A stretch of DNA of 9,053 bases from Acidobacteriota bacterium (GTDB taxonomy: Bacteria; Acidobacteriota; Vicinamibacteria; Vicinamibacterales; UBA823). A program made the position numbers and the translations under genes. Below, piece by piece: positions 1-4,829 of the stretch (its first letter is position 1; every line of letters starts with the position of its first letter). The DNA is taken from contig DODG01000077.1 in assembly GCA_003509065.1 (NCBI GenBank), forward strand, positions 1 through 9,053, read 5' to 3'. Below the pieces are notes generated by a model. It saw only the letters and a list, made by a program, of their open reading frames with translations, did no database searches and was not told the DNA's origin.

Positions 1-84
1 CAGTTTAGCAGGCGAGCAGTTTATTATATGGTCACAGTCTTTCTGATAAGTATCTGAATCGCCGTTAGCCACAACCCAGTCAAA
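1..84. other. Left-edge sequence upstream of the phosphatase-like gene
   Basis: No complete gene is visible. Two plus-strand frames are open from the window edge, one closing at TGA 55-57 and one at TGA 44-46 (ending AGEQFIIWSQSF). Either could be the C-terminus of an upstream gene, but both are too short to decide. I see no convincing ribosome binding site or promoter for the gene that starts at 85. Confidence 0.3.
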
Positions 85-1236
85 ATGCCAATGCCTATAT
101 CGAATTATTGTTCATCAAGAAAACGACTTCACATGCCGAAATGCATCTTTGCAATTCTTATCGTGTATGGTTTTGGTATTAACCAACTGGGAGCTCAAAC
201 AACTCAGATCGACAATGTGATTCTCGTAACACTGGACGGCGCACGAACACAAGAAATTTTTGGCGGGCTTGATCTTGACATACTGCAATCTACATTGGGA
301 AATAACCCGGTCGAATCAACGGTATCCTATCGTCGATACTGGGCTCCAACGGCCAAAGAACGGCGAGGGAAACTCATGCCGTTTTTTTGGACTACGCTCA
401 TGCAACACTACGGGTCTATCGCCGGAAATCGTGAACTCGGAAGCAGCGTAAAAGTTAGCAATACCCAACTGTTTTCGTACCCTGGCTACGCGGAAATCTT
501 AACAGGCGAGTCGCACGACGACCTCATCACAAGCAACGACAACCGCCACTATCCGTTTCCCACAGTACTTGAGTTCCTTAAGGACTCTCTCGCCCTAACG
601 AATACACAAGTCGCGACGTTCGCCTCATGGGAAACCTTCAACTGGATTGTCTCCCAGAAAGAGGACTCAGTTGCAGTCAATGCTGGCTTTGAGCCCTACG
701 AGCATCCAGAGGAGACCTTACAAGCGTTAAATCGACAACAGTTTGAAACCAAAACGCCATGGGACACAGTGCGGCACGACTTCTACACGTTTCGCTTTGG
801 TATGGCACACTTGGCCACCTATCACCCGAAAGTGTTGTATCTGGCTCTTGGTGAAACAGACGACTGGGCGCACGACAGACGCTACGATCGCGTGCTCGAT
901 ACTTTGCATCGAACTGATTCTTACCTCGAAGAATTGTGGAATTTTCTGCAAGCAGATGATCAGTACCGTGACGCAACTGCAATTATCATCACAGTCGATC
1001 ACGGACGGGGTAACACACCAGAAGATTGGATAGGTCATGGTAGTGATATTCCAGGTGCCGAAAACATCTGGATGGCGTTCGTTAGTCCAACCGTGGACCT
1101 ACGTGGAGAGTGGCGCGACCACGAACCCATCACGCAAAACCAAGTCGCTGCAACCCTGACCCGTTTCCTCGGACTTGATTTTCATACGCTGACTCCAACT
1201 GCAGGTGTTCCGATCGCAAGACTATTTCAACGCTAA
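85..1236 (+). CDS. Exported alkaline-phosphatase-superfamily hydrolase (phosphodiesterase/sulfatase-like)
   Basis: This 383-residue protein has the layout of the metal-dependent alkaline phosphatase superfamily. A signal peptide covers about residues 1-38 (basic SRKRLH, then a hydrophobic stretch ending LGAQ). The first metal-ligand strand is VTLDGARTQEIFGG (D51). FSYPGYAEILTG (127-141) corresponds to the nucleophile turn of nucleotide pyrophosphatase-like enzymes, with S131 in the place of the usual Thr/Ser. GETDDWAHD supplies D259/D260 and H263, VDHGRG supplies D305 and H306, and WIGHGSD supplies H318. These residues complete a two-metal site, so the enzyme looks active and would work in the periplasm or at the surface on a phosphate or sulfate ester; the substrate cannot be read. 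An alternative start at 133 (M17) leaves a shorter signal peptide. Neither start has a good Shine-Dalgarno; I kept 85 because it includes the basic n-region. The gene ends 15 bases from the convergent hydrolase gene. Confidence 0.85.
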   Translation: MPMPISNYCSSRKRLHMPKCIFAILIVYGFGINQLGAQTTQIDNVILVTLDGARTQEIFGGLDLDILQSTLGNNPVESTVSYRRYWAPTAKERRGKLMPFFWTTLMQHYGSIAGNRELGSSVKVSNTQLFSYPGYAEILTGESHDDLITSNDNRHYPFPTVLEFLKDSLALTNTQVATFASWETFNWIVSQKEDSVAVNAGFEPYEHPEETLQALNRQQFETKTPWDTVRHDFYTFRFGMAHLATYHPKVLYLALGETDDWAHDRRYDRVLDTLHRTDSYLEELWNFLQADDQYRDATAIIITVDHGRGNTPEDWIGHGSDIPGAENIWMAFVSPTVDLRGEWRDHEPITQNQVAATLTRFLGLDFHTLTPTAGVPIARLFQR

Positions 1237-1251
1237 ACGTTTATCTCAGGA

Positions 1252-2187
1252 TTATCTTCGACTCCGTAGCCACGAACGAGCTCGGAGTAACCATTCACCG
1301 AGTGCAAACGAATGATCAAGGTGATCTGGTGCTGAATTTCCAGCAAAGCCGTCAAGATAAAATCCATTTTGCTGCACCTTACTCAACTGCTGCATTCCAT
1401 TCGGACCTTCGACAAGTACCGTTGTGCGTCTCAAGTCAAGTTGCTCCAAAAGATAGTCAGCCGTCTCGGTCGTACTGGCATAGGTCCCAGGAAACACTTC
1501 AGAATGAGTCACCCACATACGCTTTCGTCCTGAAGTAGCATCTCGAGCAAATCGCAGGAACACGTCGAGATCTTCAGAAATAACTTCAGGTGCCACATCA
1601 CCTAGACGAGGTGGCGATGAACCGTCCACATAGGAAGCGTGAAGTCCATCTGCCAATAGGATTCCGTCAACTCGGTCGTAATGTTCAGGATTCCTAAGAA
1701 TCGCTCGTGTAGCTCCATAACCTGCACTAAATGAGCTAAGGAAAATTCTGCCGCCTCTAGAATACCCATCCGTGATCCAAGCAAGGGCTTCATTAACTTC
1801 CTTAATCATTGTGGTAAATACCATGGGATGCTCAAAAACATCGTTGTAAACGCGTGATCCAGGACCCAGTTGCACTGAGACTATTACAGCTTCCGGCATC
1901 AAGATTGACACATAATGCTCACCTAGCCAGAAAGCGCCATGGAATTGCACAACGATAGGCACAAATTCAGAGCCACCAAAATTTCCAGGCACGAAAAGCG
2001 TACCGACCGTCAAGGCTTCTCGGTTCCCATCTGCCACAGGAGGATCAATGCGAAGGTGCGGCCGTGTACTCTCTACCATTGGAGATGGGTTCTGGCTAAG
2101 AGATTGCGCGGATGCAGAAAGCAGTGCGAGCTCAATATGCAACATTACAAAAAATATAGTGCGCAAAAATCTGAACATGGCTCTCAC
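1252..2187 (-). CDS. Exported alpha/beta-hydrolase (esterase-like)
   Basis: This 311-residue protein begins with a signal peptide (about residues 1-28, cleavage near SASAQ). The mature part has an alpha/beta-hydrolase core: strand IVVQFHGAF with an HG oxyanion pair (H83-G84), a nucleophile elbow SSFSAGYGA (S154), strand GILLADGLH (D180) and a late DHLDHSF (H291-292 region) for the catalytic histidine. The elbow is S-F-S-A-G, not G-x-S-x-G, a departure seen in some family members. A carboxylester or similar exported hydrolase is the safest call; the substrate is unknown. The start is uncertain: GTG at 2187 lies 12 bases after AAGGAG, and ATG at 2178 lies 12 bases after GAGGT. The choice changes the product by only three residues. 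It is convergent with the phosphatase-like gene and divergent from the flavoenzyme gene, so it is probably monocistronic. Confidence 0.8.
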   Translation of the reverse strand: MRAMFRFLRTIFFVMLHIELALLSASAQSLSQNPSPMVESTRPHLRIDPPVADGNREALTVGTLFVPGNFGGSEFVPIVVQFHGAFWLGEHYVSILMPEAVIVSVQLGPGSRVYNDVFEHPMVFTTMIKEVNEALAWITDGYSRGGRIFLSSFSAGYGATRAILRNPEHYDRVDGILLADGLHASYVDGSSPPRLGDVAPEVISEDLDVFLRFARDATSGRKRMWVTHSEVFPGTYASTTETADYLLEQLDLRRTTVLVEGPNGMQQLSKVQQNGFYLDGFAGNSAPDHLDHSFALGEWLLRARSWLRSRR

Positions 2188-2216
2188 TTGACCTCGTCAC
2201 TCCTTCCGATCACAAT
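2188..2216 (+). promoter_or_regulatory. Candidate sigma70-type promoter for the flavoenzyme gene
   Basis: TTGACC (2188-2193) and CACAAT (2211-2216) are separated by 17 bases. The -35 matches consensus at five of six positions and the -10 at four of six. A start near 2223 would leave a leader of about 75 bases before the ATG at 2297. The element lies directly against the start of the divergent hydrolase gene. It is a consensus match only. Confidence 0.3.
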
Positions 2217-2246
2217 GCTCATCGAGCTTAGCTGAACATTGCGCTA

Positions 2247-2259
2247 GGGTGCTCCACCC
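2247..2259 (+). other. Small hairpin in the flavoenzyme leader
   Basis: GGGTG-CTC-CACCC is a perfect 5-bp stem with a 3-base loop, between the candidate promoter and the start of the flavoenzyme gene. It has no T-run after it, so it is not an intrinsic terminator. It may be chance or a leader structure. Confidence 0.25.
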
Positions 2260-2284
2260 CAGTTATCGTTGTAATGACCAAAAC

Positions 2285-2290
2285 AAAGGA
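2285..2290 (+). promoter_or_regulatory. Ribosome binding site deciding the flavoenzyme start
   Basis: AAAGGA lies six bases before ATG 2297. It favours this start over the in-frame ATG at 2249, whose extra 16 residues (beginning MLHPSYRC) would precede the twin-arginine signal and have no such site. Confidence 0.7.
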
Positions 2291-2296
2291 AACACG

Positions 2297-3433
2297 ATGA
2301 GCGTATCACTCAATAGACGGATGTGGTTGAAAACAGCCGGTATTGCTGCGATCGGCGCAGGTCTCGGTTCACGTTGTTCGTCACAGTTCGGGGCTAGCGA
2401 CACTACTAAGAAGGATTCTAGCTTGGCGAAGGTGAAGGTTTCATCCGACCGAATTATTCGCACAACGATCGGACTGCGCCCAGTGCGACAATCAGGTTTT
2501 GTGCTTAAGTCAGAAACCATCGGAGAGAAAACCGTTATTCACAACTATGGACACGGTGGGAGCGGCATGTCCTTATCGTGGGGCACGGCGCACTTAGCAG
2601 TGGAAGAAGCGCTGCGTACCGGGCAAAAGAAGTACGCTGTTCTCGGAGCAGGCGTCGTCGGGCTTTCGACGGCTAGACTGTTGCAGCGACAAGGATATGA
2701 GGTAACGATTTACGCGAAGGATCTGCCACCTCGCACGACGTCCAACATGTCCGCTGCATGGTTTGGACCAACGGGTTCTTCACAACGCGATCATACGACT
2801 CCAGAATTTGCCGATCTTGTCGTTAAAGCCTCCCGTCTGTCTTACCAATATTTCCAAGAATACTTGGGACAGGATTATGGTGTGCACTGGACACCAGCTT
2901 ATGCTGTGTCAGACGACCCGCCCAATCCACAAGCGCAGCAAGGAAGTCTGAGCCAGCGAATCGCCGATCTCTATCCAGAGAGCGTACAACTCGAACCTCA
3001 ACAACATCCGTTTCCAAGGGCTTATGTTCGAAGACGCTGGACGATGCAGTTCGAGCCAGCAGTGTATCTAAATGCGCTCATGCGAGACTATAGGCTCGCG
3101 GGTGGACAAGTAGTAGTCACTGAGTTCGAAAACATCGACCAAATTCTTACACTGGACGCGCCGGTCATTGTGAATTGCACGGGCCTAGGCTCTAAAACCT
3201 TGTTTGGAGACGAAGAACTACAGCCGGCTAAAGGGCAGCTCACTCTGCTGTTGCCACAGCCAGAAGTCAACTACATGGTCATGCTAGGAGGCCCACTGTA
3301 TATGCTGCCTCGCTCAGATGGCATTGTATTGGGAGGCAGTCGTGAAGTAGGCGAATGGTCACTCGAGCCGAATCCAGCCGTGACGGAGCGCGCCATCAAT
3401 AGCTTTACCGAGTTTTTTGCTGGTATGGCCTAA
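2297..3433 (+). CDS. Tat-exported, circularly permuted D-amino-acid oxidase-family FAD oxidoreductase
   Basis: This 378-residue flavoenzyme starts with a twin-arginine signal (LNRRMWLKTAG, then a weakly hydrophobic Ala/Gly stretch to about residue 28), so it is probably exported folded with FAD. DAAO-family motifs are all present but in permuted order. First comes the normally C-terminal part: RIIRTTIGLRPVR (52-64; R61 aligns with the carboxylate-binding R283 of mammalian DAAO), then VIHNYGHGGSG and SWGTAHLAVE (80-104). Next, after a short linker, is the normally N-terminal Rossmann strand VLGAGVVGLSTA (G117, G119, G122) with TTSNMSAAWFGP (147-158). It ends with VIVNCTGLG (290-298), LQPAKGQL (308-315), LYMLP (Y335, aligned with Y228) and VLGGSREVGEWS (344-355). 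The expected role is oxidative deamination of D-amino acids to keto acids, ammonia and H2O2, or a related amine oxidation. SRC (25-27) is a poor lipobox, so lipidation is unlikely. The gene is divergent from the hydrolase and convergent with the DGQHR gene. Confidence 0.88.
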   Translation: MSVSLNRRMWLKTAGIAAIGAGLGSRCSSQFGASDTTKKDSSLAKVKVSSDRIIRTTIGLRPVRQSGFVLKSETIGEKTVIHNYGHGGSGMSLSWGTAHLAVEEALRTGQKKYAVLGAGVVGLSTARLLQRQGYEVTIYAKDLPPRTTSNMSAAWFGPTGSSQRDHTTPEFADLVVKASRLSYQYFQEYLGQDYGVHWTPAYAVSDDPPNPQAQQGSLSQRIADLYPESVQLEPQQHPFPRAYVRRRWTMQFEPAVYLNALMRDYRLAGGQVVVTEFENIDQILTLDAPVIVNCTGLGSKTLFGDEELQPAKGQLTLLLPQPEVNYMVMLGGPLYMLPRSDGIVLGGSREVGEWSLEPNPAVTERAINSFTEFFAGMA

Positions 3434-3466
3434 CGTAAACAGCTAGTTCTATTATTGAACTGATTC

Positions 3467-3527
3467 TGCCGTGTCGTAATTAAACGGGGTTCGTAGAAAT
3501 GCGATCACGGCACTTCGTTCGCCCCGT
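3467..3527. repeat. Two interlocked inverted repeats between convergent genes
   Basis: TGCCGTG (3467-3473) pairs with CACGGCA (3506-3512), and ACGGGG (3484-3489) pairs with CCCCGT (3522-3527). The two pairings interleave, so both together would need a pseudoknot. Neither is a normal terminator hairpin, because the loops are about 30 bases. They sit in the 102-base gap between the 3' ends of the flavoenzyme and DGQHR genes. Confidence 0.25.
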
Positions 3528-3535
3528 CAAGACAC

Positions 3536-4669
3536 TTATATGTCGGCGCCTTCCGGATACTGCAGTGCTAAACGTAACTCGGTTGCCAATGATTCTACTG
3601 TCGTATGGGAATGCTTCCAGGAGCCGTCGGTCTCAAATCGCACATCACCGATCCTTCGTCCCCAAGGAGCAATAACGCGCCCAATCGCTCGAAAGTCAGT
3701 TCTATCAGCATGCTCCTGATCTAGCCGACTAATCACGGAGGGCACAACACGAATGAAACCACGAAGAGCAGTAACGGACTTGATACTATACTTTCGGCCA
3801 TTCCAAGCCGCACCGAAAACTTGAGCAACACGCCTAAAGTAATTAAGAAAGAAACGCCTTGCGTCGTTATGAAAGGCCGCTGACTTGCGTGGCCCTCCAA
3901 AAGAATCTTCTGCTAAAAGTCGTTTAATCTCCTTCGCCAACGGCGCTTGCGCAACTCGCCCCTTACCAACACCCAACAACCTAATGTCACCGCATAATGG
4001 AGAGTCCGTTTGGTCACTCAAAGTGCGAACAATGTCGTGGGCTACTGCTAAATTTTCATCTCGATAAAGCTGCCGACCTGATAACGACACTAAGTGAGAA
4101 GGGTTAAGTCGCGTGTGCTTAGCGTTGATCGTAACGAACATTTGTACAATATGATCTTCAGGCAACCGATCGAAAATCACAGCTGGTACGGTAAATTTTT
4201 CATCGCCAAATTGACCAATGTCGGCATGCATAGCCAACAGACGATGCTGGCCATCGATAGCACGCAGCACGCCTTCACGTTCTGGTACTTTAAGGGTACC
4301 CATGTTTGATGATTGTTCGATCGGTTCAAATCTGAGTGTTTCGTCAGAGGAGATAATCACTGCACCAGGAATCGACGGAAGGTCTCGAGCTTCGCGACAC
4401 TGAACGTAATAGCCAACCAGTTCATCAATCTTTCGTTTGATAATTTGACGCTGATAGGCTTTTTCGTTTGAAGCGATCCTGCGTTCGAGTAAATCCCAAT
4501 TAACTTTAGATCCACCTCGACGTTTCACGCCGCGCAACGGTGATTGGCCGTGCTGACTATAACTTAACACTTCGAATCGTACCAGCTTATCGATGTCACT
4601 GGCAGTCAGCGAGGCCTGATAGAACTGCACCCCAAACTGCTGCATCCGGATAGCGTCGACGTTAATCAT
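3536..4669 (-). CDS. DGQHR-domain protein, DndB-related
   Basis: Residue numbers are from the ATG at 4669 (377 aa). The diagnostic motif AIDGQHRLLAMHADIG has DGQHR at 139-143 and is followed by FVTINAKHTRLNPSHLV (178-194). Both are hallmarks of the DGQHR family, which includes DndB, the regulator of DNA phosphorothioation gene clusters. The N-terminus (INVDAIRMQQFGVQFYQASL) looks like a normal start for this family. No signal peptide or membrane segment is visible, so it is cytoplasmic. An in-frame GTG at 4786 would add 39 residues, but it has no Shine-Dalgarno and lies inside the putative promoter, so I prefer 4669, which has AAGGAA about 11 bases upstream. No dndACDE, helicase, nuclease or methylase gene is visible beside it. 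It may be an orphan regulator or DNA-associated protein; its function is not established. Confidence 0.82.
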   Translation of the reverse strand: MINVDAIRMQQFGVQFYQASLTASDIDKLVRFEVLSYSQHGQSPLRGVKRRGGSKVNWDLLERRIASNEKAYQRQIIKRKIDELVGYYVQCREARDLPSIPGAVIISSDETLRFEPIEQSSNMGTLKVPEREGVLRAIDGQHRLLAMHADIGQFGDEKFTVPAVIFDRLPEDHIVQMFVTINAKHTRLNPSHLVSLSGRQLYRDENLAVAHDIVRTLSDQTDSPLCGDIRLLGVGKGRVAQAPLAKEIKRLLAEDSFGGPRKSAAFHNDARRFFLNYFRRVAQVFGAAWNGRKYSIKSVTALRGFIRVVPSVISRLDQEHADRTDFRAIGRVIAPWGRRIGDVRFETDGSWKHSHTTVESLATELRLALQYPEGADI

Positions 4670-4739
4670 GGTCCGCCCAGTTCCTTCAGCCGTGTCCTGA
4701 GAGTCCCTAACCTGCGTACTTTCAGAAAAAGCTGTCAGC

Positions 4740-4769
4740 TTGAGAATATAGCCTAAAGAGTTGTATAAT
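4740..4769 (+). promoter_or_regulatory. Candidate sigma70-type promoter for the propeller-metallohydrolase gene
   Basis: TTGAGA (4740-4745) and a perfect TATAAT (4764-4769) are separated by 18 bases. Transcription would begin near 4776, about 54 bases before ATG 4830. The -10 shares five bases with the minus-strand -10 of the DGQHR gene. Confidence 0.45.
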
Positions 4770-4793
4770 AACGGTTTATTAGACACGATCCAA
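4765..4793 (-). promoter_or_regulatory. Candidate promoter for the DGQHR gene
   Basis: Read on the minus strand, TTGGAT (4793-4788) and TATTAT (4770-4765) are 17 bases apart. Transcription would start near 4758, giving a leader of about 90 bases before ATG 4669. This places the alternative GTG (4786) upstream of the transcript. The -10 overlaps the plus-strand -10 of the divergent gene. Confidence 0.4.
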
Positions 4794-4815
4794 TAAATTT
4801 TTGTGCATTTAACTT

Positions 4816-4820
4816 AAGGA
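4816..4820 (+). promoter_or_regulatory. Ribosome binding site of the propeller-metallohydrolase gene
   Basis: AAGGA lies nine bases before ATG 4830 and supports that start over the internal ATG at 4875 (residue 16), which would also leave a usable signal peptide. Confidence 0.55.
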
Positions 4821-4829
4821 TTTTGACGA

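Noticed and set aside
2249..2296. Upstream ATG extending the flavoenzyme by 16 residues
   Set aside because: It would bury the twin-arginine signal behind a polar extension, and the AAAGGA site fits ATG 2297.
2321..2380. Lipoprotein signal on the flavoenzyme (GSRC)
   Set aside because: Arg directly before Cys does not fit a lipobox; the Tat signal explains the segment.
4670..4786. 39-residue N-terminal extension of the DGQHR protein from a GTG
   Set aside because: It has no Shine-Dalgarno, falls within a candidate promoter, and precedes a sequence that looks like the normal family start.
3536..4786. Defence island around the DGQHR protein
   Set aside because: No nuclease, helicase, methylase, toxin, integrase or transposase is readable on either side within this window.
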